Assembly (NCBI RefSeq): GCF_030272615.1
Contig: NC_081412.1
Location: 480,978,872 to 481,042,871 of the forward strand
DNA length: 64,000 nt
Reading direction: 5' to 3'
From: Cryptomeria japonica
Lineage: Eukaryota > Streptophyta > Pinopsida > Cupressales > Cupressaceae
The translations under genes were made by a program, and so were the position numbers. Below are positions 1-10,599 of this stretch, in pieces. Numbering within the stretch: position 1 is the stretch's first letter; every line of letters starts with the position of its first letter. Under the pieces are notes generated by a model that made no database searches, was not told the origin of the DNA, and saw only the letters and a program-made list of their open reading frames with translations.

Positions 1-849
1 CAATTACAAATCGTTTAATTATTGATTTTATTTATTAGGTATAATTACAAATCTTTAAATTATTATAGTGTCGACTATTGATTATATATTAGATATATAC
101 TTTTAATTTAAATTAGATTGTGATTACATTTATTTTTATTAAAATTATCATGACATCAAATTTATTTGTCTTTAAAAAGAACAAATTAAAATTCATTTAG
201 AGAGATAATTAATTATCCATTCATTAATGAATAACTAATCAATAACAATGCTAAACTTATTTTATTTGAAACATTCATTTTATTTCAATATTTATTTTGG
301 ATATTTAATCTTTTTACTAAATTGAATTATAACTGAATTTATTGTCATGAAAAAGAGTAAAGATAGAACATAACATAATATAATGGCATTAATATAAGTT
401 TAAGAAAAAGTATATTTATTATGAAATAGCGTTAGAATAAGTAACTAATCTCTTTTACACTAACAACATCATAATTATCTAATTTTAGACATTGTGCTTA
501 TTTTACCATCTCCTTTGAATATCTACTTTGAATACTAAACTCCATCATAATTTGATTTATCCTCGTAGAGAATAGACAAAGATGGAGGAGATGTGATGAC
601 ATTAACTTCAATTGAGTTCTCAAAAGAAACATGGTCAATTCAAACTATTTAAGTAGTGTACATAACTAATCACACGTACACTAAGCCACTAACTAACAAC
701 AATAGTTGAACTATCTAATTTTAGGCATTCTACTTGCTCCAACATTCCTTCTAAATATCTAAGTTTTTAATATTTTTTGCTAACAAAGAATCTAGTTTAT
801 AATTGTAGAAATTTGAGGAGACAATGGATTTGTAAATCCAAATCCAAGT
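1..849. other. AT-rich sequence without a recognisable gene
   Basis: No supportable ORF. Two similar stretches, around 461-530 and 690-780, share a block reading roughly ctaattttag-cattc/gtgct, so a degenerate local duplication is possible. This may be the decayed 3' flank of the antisense copia remnant that follows, but no LTR boundary is visible. Confidence 0.4.
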
Positions 850-1330
850 TTGTTTGAGTGGTAATAAAGAATATATATTTCATTATTTTACACCTTCTCT
901 CTAATGAATTGGTAATGAACCTCAACATGTTCAAATTGAGATTGGGTATGAAAATATTCTTTATATCATTTAAAAATATTGTTCATTGTACGAGAGCACT
1001 ATTGTTGGTTGCTTAGAGGGTATACCCATATCACCTAACATTCTTTGAATTCAAAGTACTTCACATATAGATGCTCATGTGACCTTGTATTCTACTTCAA
1101 TAGAGTATATGACAACATTAAAGTTCTTCTTACTTAACTAAGATACTACTTGTAAGCATGTATTCAACAAATATCTAGTTATCAACTTTCGATCATCAGG
1201 GGAACCTGCCCAATTGATGTTTGAGCAACAAGTCAAGTGTAAGTTATCACTCTTCTTGTAGTCTAGTCCCAAACTTAGAGCATCAAGCATATATCTCAAT
1301 GCCCTTAAGTAACCACGTTTTAGTATATTT
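850..1330 (-). pseudogene. Ty1/copia RNase H remnant (3' end of pol)
   Basis: Read on the minus strand, about 1330 down to 1200 translates in one frame to a stretch like ALRYMLDALSLGLDY, then CCSNINWAGSPDDRK. This matches the copia RNase H core, canonically ending DWAGSPDDRKSTSGY. Further on, SIEVEYK corresponds to the usual STEAEY motif, and a later piece resembles the DNQSAI...H..TKHI...HF.RE segment. Stops and frameshifts are frequent, so this is a dead fragment. No RT or integrase is seen beside it. The Asp of the DWAGS motif is replaced by Asn. Family assignment is from conserved motifs; boundaries are approximate. Confidence 0.75.
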
Positions 1331-3145
1331 ATCTAGTTTCTAGTACAAACTTAGACATATAGTTTATATAATATCATTTTAAATCTAATTATATATTTTC
1401 CATATATATTAATTTGACAATTAATTTCTTATAGAGGTTATTAAGTTTGCCATCTCTAATGTACCATGTTTGGGAATTTACAAATGAGGATCACAAATGC
1501 CTATACATTTTTTTTCAATTAATAATTCAAAAGAAAATCCAATGAACTTATTGGCACACTTTTTTTAAGAAATGAAAGCATGATTATTTATCTTCCATGT
1601 TTCTAGGAAAAAAGTAATAGTATAGTAATACTAAATCTACCAACTCAATTTTCTTATGCAAATCCTTCTTTACCATTGAAATCAATAGTTAAATACTTTA
1701 TGATCACATTATCCTCTCTATGTATGATTATGATAGCATTCTCTCCATTTTCCATTGAATGTACATGTGATAAAAAAGACTTCAAGAAAAAAATTGAGTA
1801 CGAAGATATCCAACAAACTTGACATATTAGGTGAATACTATCATGTAGAATGAATTTATCAATTGATACACTTTAAATGTTACTTGCCTTATAATTTGAA
1901 TCCTTCAAGTTGTTTCATGTGTACACTTCATTTTGATGTAGGGAGACTCTATCTTCTCAAAACCAAAACATGCAAATCACTTAAATGATTTGACTTAGAA
2001 TCTAAAATCTCAAATCAACAATGAATTTTCAAAAGAAATATGCATGATAGGATTCATTCTATTAGTATTCTTGAAAGGAAAATTATAATGTTTCTTTGAA
2101 ATTATAGGATTTCAAATCTAAATGACAAACATATCTAAAATCTAATTTCAAATGAGAAACACCCACAATAAATAAAAAACATATACAAAAACAAGCTATA
2201 CGAAAAGTTATCTCTGTCCTCTTTATCTTCTGTTGCAAACTAGATTCTCGAGTACATAGTTGTTCTAAATCACAATCACATGAACACATGGGTATCAAAT
2301 AAACATCTCTAATCTGATATAAATTAGAAATCTAGTATGAAAATTATTAAATTATGTAGGAGTGAAATACAAGGAAAAATCCTTCAACTTTGAGCTATAG
2401 TTGCAACTTCAACTCAATCCTCCAACCTGCAAACTAAAACTGCCAACTGTACAACTGAATCTTCCAACTCCTATCTTCAATTATGAAATTTGATATTATG
2501 AATAATCCCCCTATGATTACCACAATGAAGCTGGACATAAATTATCAATGTACAATAATATTCTCCCCAAATCCCACTCCAAATAAGGAGGCCACCATAA
2601 AATAATAAATAAAATATAAAAAAATCATTTATGTTGAGCATGGCTACCTCCCCTAACAACTAATCAAACAAGTCAACTATGATAGCTCCATAATTCCACA
2701 AGAATTTTTAGTAAGACATACATTTCCAAGTGTCCATTGGGAGCCCACGTATGAAGACATTCACTTGTAATGGTAAATATAATATTTTAAAATACTTATT
2801 GTCGTATAACCTTCACCACCCACAACCAAAGTGGATGATTCCAAGAATATGCCAAGAAGATGTTGCTGACATGTGTCCAAATCCTATGCTAGATGAAACC
2901 TTAGGACTTGGTTAAATAATTGATCAAATATTTTAGGGCTCATTACATCAAATTATTCACCAAAACACTTAAAACTAAACTATTTCAAAATTCAAATAGT
3001 TTTTTTTTGGTTGATACAAGATTATTCTCACATCCCAATATGTTCTTGCATTACCTTTCTTTTAGGATAATGGGATATCATTCACCTTGTGACTCCAAGT
3101 CTTGATTAATTATATTTAATTATGTAGACAATAAATAATGTATAA
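1331..3145. other. AT-rich intergenic or decayed repeat sequence
   Basis: Only short ORFs of 60-71 codons occur, with AT-biased composition and no recognisable motif. Part of it may be older copia sequence continuing from the antisense fragment on the left, but I could not recognise RT motifs. Confidence 0.35.
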
Positions 3146-3153
3146 TCTTTAAA

Positions 3154-3886
3154 CTAAGTTACCGAGTTCGCCCTTGGACCCCCTGGTACTAGTCCTGGTT
3201 TGAACGGGTTCCCGGTTCGGGTCTAGTTCAAACTGGTACCGGTCCTGGTCGAACCCATTCGAACCTAGGTCGAACCCAGTCGAACTCAGATAGACCCAGA
3301 TTGAACCCGGGCAGCTGGGCAAAGCAAATTATATGCAAAATTCAATTTTTTTTTGAATTCCACCTGCTAAAAAGTGAACTTATACCCTAAAAGTGACTTC
3401 TAAAACATTATATTCACTCATTTCACCTTATTTGTGCTGCAAACAAAAGTTTTATGAGAGTAGGTTGAAGAAAGGGTGAACAAAATTTGGTATCATTTTG
3501 TTGAAACTATTATGAGAGCAGGTTGAGAGCAAGGATTAAACTTTATATTGAGAACAGGTTGAGAGCAGGTTGAAGAAAGGATTAAACTTTATATTGTTGA
3601 AAGTTGACACAATGATACTTGAATATTTTGTCATTTTGATATTAAACTTGATGTATATGATACTATTATGGTATCATCATGATGCTTATGTTTGTTTTGT
3701 TGTTTATATGAAGCTGTGTGACCTGCAAATTTTAATTCATGCTTATAGGCTTCACAAATATCAATATATATATATAATTTACATGTTTTTGTACTAATGA
3801 ACCCAAATGAACCCAAACCCCTTTTCAAAATTTTGTCGTACCGGTATACCACATTCCTCAAACCCAAACCAGAACTGGTAACTTAG
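3154..3886. mobile_element. Non-autonomous DNA transposon, hAT-like (8-bp target duplication)
   Basis: The left end reads ctaagttaccgagttcg and the right end, reverse-complemented, reads ctaagttaccagttctgg, giving terminal inverted repeats of about 15 bp with one indel. The element is flanked on both sides by the exact octamer tctttaaa (3146-3153 and 3887-3894), an 8-bp target duplication as made by hAT transposases. The 733-bp interior encodes no transposase. Its left part (about 3170-3310) holds many short gaaccc/cgaac repeats and the right part has two near-identical agagcaggttga segments. hAT assignment rests on duplication length; the terminal bases are not the usual CA..TG, so another superfamily with 8-bp duplications is possible. 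Confidence 0.75.
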
Positions 3887-3984
3887 TCTTTAAACATGTT
3901 GGATTTGGTAAAATGGGATTTTTATGAGCAGGTGAGGAAATTATTTATGTATTAGTTATTTTTCATGACAACTTGGTAGATTGT

Positions 3985-5737
3985 ACAATTGCAACGATGG
4001 CTTCAATGACTTCTGCAATGACTCTTATTCCTACTTGTGGTGTTTCAAACAATGGCGCCCGTGTCGAATGCCCTCCCTACTGCTCCCCATGTTGGCAATG
4101 TTGTTTTCTTGGTTGTGGCCTTTCCCTTTGCGGTTGTGAGTTCTCCTCCTTCCACTGCATTGATACTATCGTTGATGCCTTTTCCCAGGCAATGGGTGTT
4201 CCCCCTTTGTCCTTCCTAGGGGTACTACAGTGGATTTTATTGCTGCCGGTCCGAGGCTAGGTGACCGTTCCTTGACTGCTACCCCTATTGTGGGTGTCTT
4301 TGCTTAGGTTTTGGGTGTGGATGCCCTTCCTAGGGATTTTGTTGTTGGGGATGCTCAGGTTAATGGGGACTCCCCTTGGATTGGATATGTTGATGGAGAA
4401 ATTGTTGCAGGTGCTAATGCTATGCCTAGACCTTCTTTTGTTGGGAAGTGTAGCTTTGCTCATGTGTTTAGGTCTGTTACCTAGCCTTCCAAGGGGGTTC
4501 ATCCTCTTCCCTGTGCCAAGTCCTCCCTTGTGGTGGTATGTGGATAATATTAGGTTCTACCAACGTTGTGGTCTTGTGTGCACATTCTCTGGGCTTTGGT
4601 CTTCCTTACCTGATCTCCATTCTTGGGTGAGTGATTCTTGGAAGCCTTTTGTTGCCCATAATATTGAGCTCTTCCCCTGTGCTATAGGCTTTTTCATTGC
4701 TTCCTTCACTTCTTCATCTGATTGTGACCTAATTTTAGGCAAGATGTGAGCTTGGGGAGTTCAGTCCCTCTCTATTAAGCCTTGGACAACTTCTTTCAAT
4801 CCCCTTACTGAACCACTCAATGTGCGTCCAGTTTGGGTTTGCCTTCCGAATCTTCCACTTCTTTTTTGGGAGCACTCTTGCTACAAGGAAATCAACAACT
4901 CTATTGGTTGTTTCTTATTGGTTGATGATGCCACATCTTCCATGGGCCACTCCACCTTTGTTCACATTTTGGTGGCTATTGACATATCCACGCCCCTCCC
5001 TGTGGATGTGGTCCTTATGGTTGGGGATAGGCCTTGGTCTCAACAGTTGGATTTTGAGGGCCTCTCCTTTTGTTGCAGAAAATGCTTTGCCACGGGTCAT
5101 TTAGTGTCTGATTTCTCCCTCCAGCGTCACAAGGGTGTGGCTAATTGGTGGAAGGATGCCACTTTGGATCACTTGACTATCTACGCTACTGACTCGACTG
5201 ACGAGCCACTCAATGCTGATGATGATGTTGTTTTTGTTGTTACCCATGAGGATTCAACTCCTATTGCTTATGATTTGGAGCCTCGTTCCACCCCTACTAA
5301 ACCTGTTCCTGATGTTGCCACTTCTATTGTCTCTGCTCCTAGTGTTGTTCCTTTGTAGCAGTTTGTCATTATTTCACAACAACCTGTTGTGGTTCTACAA
5401 CAACACTCTGTTGTTGCTCCTAATTACAACCCTGCGGAGTCCCTCTCTCTTGATCTCTCTTTTGACAGTCCTAATGATTGTATCACCTGGATTGTGGTTC
5501 ATTGAAGGCAAAAGGGGAAGTCTTCCATCCTTGCTCAAACCCCTCCTTATCAAGGATTGGGTGTCTCTACCCCTCCTTGAGTTGGGCCAAGTTAGTTTTT
5601 TGGTCTTACAAGCTTTCTTGTTTGCCTATCTAACCTAGTTATTGGGGGCTTGCTCCCTTGGTTAATATTTCTCACTGCCTATAGGTTGTTCTATTAAGGG
5701 TTAGCACCCTTGTTTTTGCTGCTATTAATATCAAGAC
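3985..5737 (+). mobile_element. Short L1-type LINE derivative with ORF1 only
   Basis: The segment is bounded by a 14-bp direct repeat, acttggtagattgt (3971-3984 and 5738-5751), typical of target-primed reverse transcription. Inside lies a decayed LINE ORF1 (DUF4283-like plus zinc knuckle), followed directly by a short T-rich 3' region ending gctattaatatcaag. No endonuclease or reverse transcriptase sequence is present. It therefore resembles a half-L1 (HAL1-like) element or a deletion derivative that was itself mobilised. Both target copies are exact, which supports insertion as a unit. Confidence 0.7.
4288..5640 (+). pseudogene. LINE ORF1 (DUF4283-like RNA-binding protein) remnant
   Basis: Pieces in shifting frames can be strung together. 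A DUF4283-like part lies around 4530-4800. The conserved segment RPVWVCLPNLPLLFWE follows at about 4822-4870, equivalent to the PVWVRLPGLPLEFW motif of plant L1 ORF1 proteins. A degenerate zinc knuckle lies near 5070-5110 (CCRKCFATGHLVSDF, with the last Cys replaced by Phe). The C-terminal region is acidic and Pro/Thr/Val rich. Known role of the family: nucleic-acid-binding protein packaging the LINE RNA. Several stops and frameshifts make it non-functional. Confidence 0.7.
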
Positions 5738-5751
5738 ACTTGGTAGATTGT

Positions 5752-6560
5752 GTAAGAAGATATTAAATAGGTAGGATACATTGAAAATATTAAAATTGGG
5801 AGTTATAAAGTATCTTCCCGATTTGATGGTTATGACACAAACACTAAATGACCTCATGTACTGCCAAGGATTTGGATACTAGCCATATTAATTATTATGA
5901 TAGAATCTATAACAACTATTATGTGTTTTAAGGGTTTAAGATCTATAATAGGCCCATAAAAAGAGTTACATATTGTTCCAAAACACTTGGCCATAACCAT
6001 ACGGGCATTAGATTTTTGCCTTAGATCATGGTCTTGATTCATATTTTTAGATAGCATTTGATTATTTTTAATATTTGACATTTCCATATATTGAAGGATT
6101 GGGATAGTAGATTGCAAGGTTATTTTGTACAAACTCTTATGCTACTAATTTTCTATCAAAAAAATCATTGAACACTCTTTTGAGATTAATATAAGCTTGG
6201 TTCGAGCTTTGATGGTGGAGTTCATTCCACAATGGTTTCTCCACATAAATTTGGTGTTATGATTCCTTCTTCATTGGTTGATTAATTTGATTGCCTTATT
6301 ATTACATTAAATATCAATTGTGATAATATTTTTAATTTGTTATTTACTTTTTTAATAAATGGATCGTAGAGATCTCAATTCAAAACTCTCTTCACATCCA
6401 TTTGGTAGATAAACTATATACAACTTGCGCCATAAGTGACACACAAGTCTAAGTGTTTTAATATTTTTTGTTGGTCTAAAGATCTACTTGTAGTCAATTC
6501 TTTCTTTTTGCATAATAATTTGAAACAATTTTTTTTTGTTTTTTATTGTCACCATTTATA
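5752..6560. other. No gene recognised
   Basis: AT-rich sequence between the ORF1-only LINE and the probable solo LTR. A 92-codon minus-strand ORF (5854-6132) has no recognisable motif and is probably fortuitous. Confidence 0.35.
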
Positions 6561-6565
6561 GGCTG

Positions 6566-8049
6566 TGTATGCGGGAAAAGCGGGTCGATAGAACTTGAAA
6601 TGTGAAAAATGGAGTTCTAGGGAGACTTGTCCACACACCCACAGGACTTCTTGGTGCAAGCTAAGGAGTCATGAAGTATGGCTCAACTTCCCAAGGTTGG
6701 TTCCATGGTTCTCTATCTCACAAGGTCCCTCAAACCAATGTTTTTGCTCTAAGATCACTGAGCAAAATGGTTTAGGGATGACAAATGCAAGAACGATGGA
6801 TGCTTTTGTTGATTTTAAGATGAGATGCATCCTAAGCTATGCATGATCCTATAAATGCAATAAACTAGTTATAAGATGACAAGGTTAGTAAACAAGACTA
6901 TCCTAGCATACTATATTAGTCCCCGATTTAAGCTAAATGATAAAGAAAGTACTCTAAACATGCATATATAGATTAATTTCTATCTAAAAGAGAGGCTAAA
7001 ATGATGAGCATAAAATGGTATGAAAGCTTGAATGTATTTGAGCATAAGTATGATGCTAAAGAGTTGGATGGATTTTAGTATAAGTGTGATGCTAAAGACT
7101 TGGATATGATGATGGAGGAATGAGAGCTCTATTTATAGCAAAAATAGGACAATGGATGGCCAGGATTGAAAGGTTTAATCAAGGGTCAAGCTTGAAAGTT
7201 GGGAATCCATGTTTGTAATTGGCACCAATGAAATGGTGACAATTGTCAACATAAGACTGGTTGAGAGAAGGGGTTGGAGACATTAAATGCCTGAGAAGAC
7301 CTCATGATTATCTTAGGGGGTAAGGGTTAAGCTAAAGTTAGGGTTACCCATTGGATTAAGCTTTTATCAAAGGATAAACTTTTGTGCAAATAATTAAGGG
7401 ATAACCATGGTCAAAGCAATGAATGCTTGAGAAGACCCTAGGGTTACATGGAGGTTAAGTTTAGAGAAAGTCTCTAATCATGCTAGAGGGTTGAGTTAAC
7501 CATTAATGGTTTGGGAGACTTGGAAAATTAAGTGGTTGAAGCCTTTAAAGGTTTTCAAAGACTTTGAGGATTTGAGAAGTGACCTCCCCTTGCTTAGGGA
7601 TGTGACAAAGTTTAGTAGATGGATTAGGCTAATTAGAAGTGTTTAGAAGAGTCTAGAAGGGGGTTAGGAATAGGGTTTAGGAGGCAAGTGGGAGATGTAG
7701 GATTTTGCAAGTGGATGGAGGGATAATAGGATTTAATTGAAATAAAATGAATTTACTTCAATTTGGTTGCAATTTGGGGAAATTAAATAAATTAGATTTA
7801 TTCAATTTAGGATAACTATTTAATTAAATTTGAATTTAATTAAAAGTGGATAGAAGGGATTTAATTGAATAAAATGATTTATTCATTAAATGGTAAAAAG
7901 AAGTCTAGTGAATTTAATTTAAATAAATTGAGTAATTTACTTAATTTAAATATAAGAATGTGGGTGATTCAATTAAATTAGATTTAATTAAATAGAGAAA
8001 TGAACATAAAATATTCATTTAGGAATATGGTCATTTTTATACGTCTACA
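6566..8049 (-). mobile_element. Probable solo LTR, minus orientation
   Basis: The segment starts tgtatgcggg and ends cgtctaca, so it has TG...CA termini. Flanking pentamers are ggctg (6561-6565) and agctg (8050-8054), a 5-bp target duplication with one mismatch. Read on the minus strand it begins TGTAGACG followed by AT-rich U3 sequence full of aattaaat repeats, then a TATA box near 7131-7140. It encodes no protein. A solo LTR left by recombination of a gypsy-like element fits best. Confidence 0.55.
7131..7140 (-). promoter_or_regulatory. TATA box of the minus-strand LTR
   Basis: On the minus strand the sequence reads tgctataaatagagc, a strong plant TATA element, about 910 nt inside the LTR's 5' end. 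It fits the U3/R promoter of the proposed solo LTR. Confidence 0.5.
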
Positions 8050-8054
8050 AGCTG

Positions 8055-9504
8055 CATTTTATTTTATTCAAAAAAATCATTTGCATCCAATTGGATTCTT
8101 TCATCTAGTACATTGAAAAGATCCATTGAGGTTGATTATGGATAAGTTCATTCTTAGCCATCCCACTACATATGAACACAACCTAAGTTAAAGGATTTTA
8201 GTGAATCAAACATATTAGCATAACCACCTATAAATTATCAATTAAAGCACACTTTAATGTTTTACCCTATAATTGACTATTTGTACTTGATGTAGGAGTG
8301 TCCTTGGGCTTTGTGGAAATGTCATGGTCTATTTCAGTTAATTGTTTTCCTATGACTATGTGGTTGCTAGTTTGAGATAGAATACTTTAATGCATTTAAT
8401 CATAGTTTAAAATTGGATTTTATGGTTTTGAGATCATAGTTTGGCTTATTGTTGACAGATTTCATGTTAATGTTTGAGGTGATTTGGATGAGTAAAATAT
8501 CATAAATTGGTTTGAGAACATCTATGGTAGATAGTTGTCATTATTATGTTATCCTCTATTTGTGGTATGCAATTTGGAGTTTGTGCCAATAGAGAAATAT
8601 TTCTAATGATTAAATTAATAGTCGAGGGTATATGTGGTGTACCACATGAAGATCCACCACTTTACCATTTAAATTTGTAAATTTATTCGTTTTAGTTGAA
8701 AACATGTTATGTGATATTGGGATTTGTGTATTTTTTAGTTGAAATATATCATCATAAAAGATTGTAGATGTTATATATACTAGGTTTTGGATTGAAGTAA
8801 TAGATAAGAAAAGAGGTAAGGGGAGAATCATAGAGGTAGAATTGAAGAAGAGTGATATTATGAGGTCAAAAATGGAAATTGTGTACAGACCAAGGAATAT
8901 GACGTGAAGTATAATTCTAGGAAAATAATAATGTAACAAAGTGGAACATATTAGAGTAGTTGATTTTTTTGTTACATTATGATGGAATCTTTATTTGAAT
9001 TGTTAAGTATAATGAATAGCTATGGTCTCAAATGTAAGAAGGTCCATTATAACAAAAAGAGAAATCAAATATTGGTGATGATCATGGAAGCTTTAATAAA
9101 TAAGAACGTGTTATTTTAATAATATCTCTATGTTATGTCTGTATTGTTATGTTAGGCTGCATAATTGGAGAATCCTTCATGGACACTCTAACTATGATTC
9201 CATCAATTGCTACCCTAGTGAGGTGGATCACAAGATTAGTGTGGGAGTGTGAGTGCATTGGGTTGATGTATTTTTTTAGAATGATTTTTAGAAAAAGGGT
9301 GGAGAGTGATGGTATAAATTAAGGCGTAAGTACAGGAAGAGGAAATGGGTTGCAATCATATGTTAATTTATAGGAATTGAAACTTTTTTCTGAGATAAGG
9401 AAATCCACAAGGAGGTTGTAAATAGAAGTATTGAATGTTAGACAATTTATAAGAGGTAATTGTGGATAGATTGCCAACCCAAAGACAATTTTAATTAAGT
9501 TAGG
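8055..9504. other. No gene recognised upstream of gag remnant
   Basis: AT-rich, with a 109-codon minus ORF (8610-8939) and a 102-codon minus ORF (9319-9627), neither with recognisable motifs. The part nearest 9505 may be the 5' leader of the gypsy gag fragment, but no LTR edge or primer site was found. Confidence 0.35.
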
Positions 9505-10300
9505 ATGCCACCAAAGAGATGGAAAGGTTTTATCAATGTTGTCAACATAATAGAGGAGATGTATGAAATATTGAAGGATATGTAGAATTAGATGGATGTG
9601 TTTGAGCAAGACCATTAGAGAAAACATAAACCTAGGGTTAAATAGAGCGATAAATAATAAGATGCATATCCTATAGAATCTAGTGCAAGTAAAGACGATA
9701 AGGAAGAGATGATGTTAAAGGTCATAAATAATATTCACAAGAGGGCTAGGATGGACATGTTTAAAATTTGGATACTAGGAAGCTAATAGATTGGGTCACT
9801 AATTTAATTTTGAGTATGAAGGCATTGTGGATCTAGGTAGGGTGAAATATTTAAATACCAAGTTGAAAGGTCATGTTGTGAATATATCTAGTTATAGAGG
9901 AATGCAAAAGTAATTCCATGCATTGAAAAGTGAGATCAAATGGTAAAGAAGCTAAAATACAAGTTCATTTAGGATACTCAATAGTTGGAGCTATTGAAGG
10001 AGTTGTGCAATTTGTGATAGAGGAACATTAATATGAAAGAATGGACTAATGATTACTATTAAATAGTAATTTGTTCCAATTATCATGAGGAATGAGCTAA
10101 GAAAGAGGTGAATTAAATCAATGGGTTGAGAAAGTCCATTTAAGAGAAATTGAGTAGGTGGAATATCTAGACAATAGAATATTCTTATTAATTGACACTA
10201 ACCATAGAGAATAACTTAAATGGGAAGTTGAAAGAAAGGAACAACCATCAAAGAGAAAACAAATTAAGGAACCAAAATAAGAATCAACCTTCCAGATCAA
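9505..10300 (+). pseudogene. Ty3/gypsy gag remnant
   Basis: A possible start MPPKRWKG lies at 9505. Downstream, through several stops and frameshifts, one can read FEYEGIVDLGRVKYLNTKLKGHV (about 9800-9880), the gag capsid region that is usually FEYE.....KVKF..TKLKGHA..WW. Further on are INGLRKSI.EKLS..NI.TIE..Y and a basic tail NGKLKERNNHQREN, matching the usual Y.NGLR..I..E and E.KL.R...R segments. Family role: capsid of the virus-like particle. The WW pair is lost. The fragment stops abruptly near 10300 where the minus-strand LTR remnant begins. Confidence 0.65.
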
Positions 10301-10360
10301 ATTTATCATCAATGACAACAAGTTTGACATCAATGACAACACAAAGTCATATTTGCAACA
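10301..10360 (-). repeat. Truncated 3' LTR start
   Basis: On the minus strand this begins tgttgcaaatatgactttg directly after the polypurine tract and matches the start of the LTR at 25171. Only about 60 bp remain before gypsy gag sequence takes over. Confidence 0.65.
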
Positions 10361-10372
10361 ATCTCCCCCTTT
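10361..10372 (-). other. Polypurine tract
   Basis: Minus-strand aaagggggagat immediately precedes the TG of the LTR, the usual plus-strand DNA primer position for LTR retrotransposons. Confidence 0.65.
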
Positions 10373-10599
10373 GTCATTGATGACAACACTTGTTCCAACT
10401 CCAAATTATTACCATATCACTCCATAATTAATTCTCTCCCTCTTTGACATCAAGGAAAAAGGGTGTCTCCACAACACAACACAAACTCAATGATTGTATA
10501 CAACTCCCCTATCATGAAAACTAAAACTTTATTTCACCAAGCTTCTACTTATCTACATATGTATGTATATGAACAAAATTGTCTTACCAACCAAAATTT

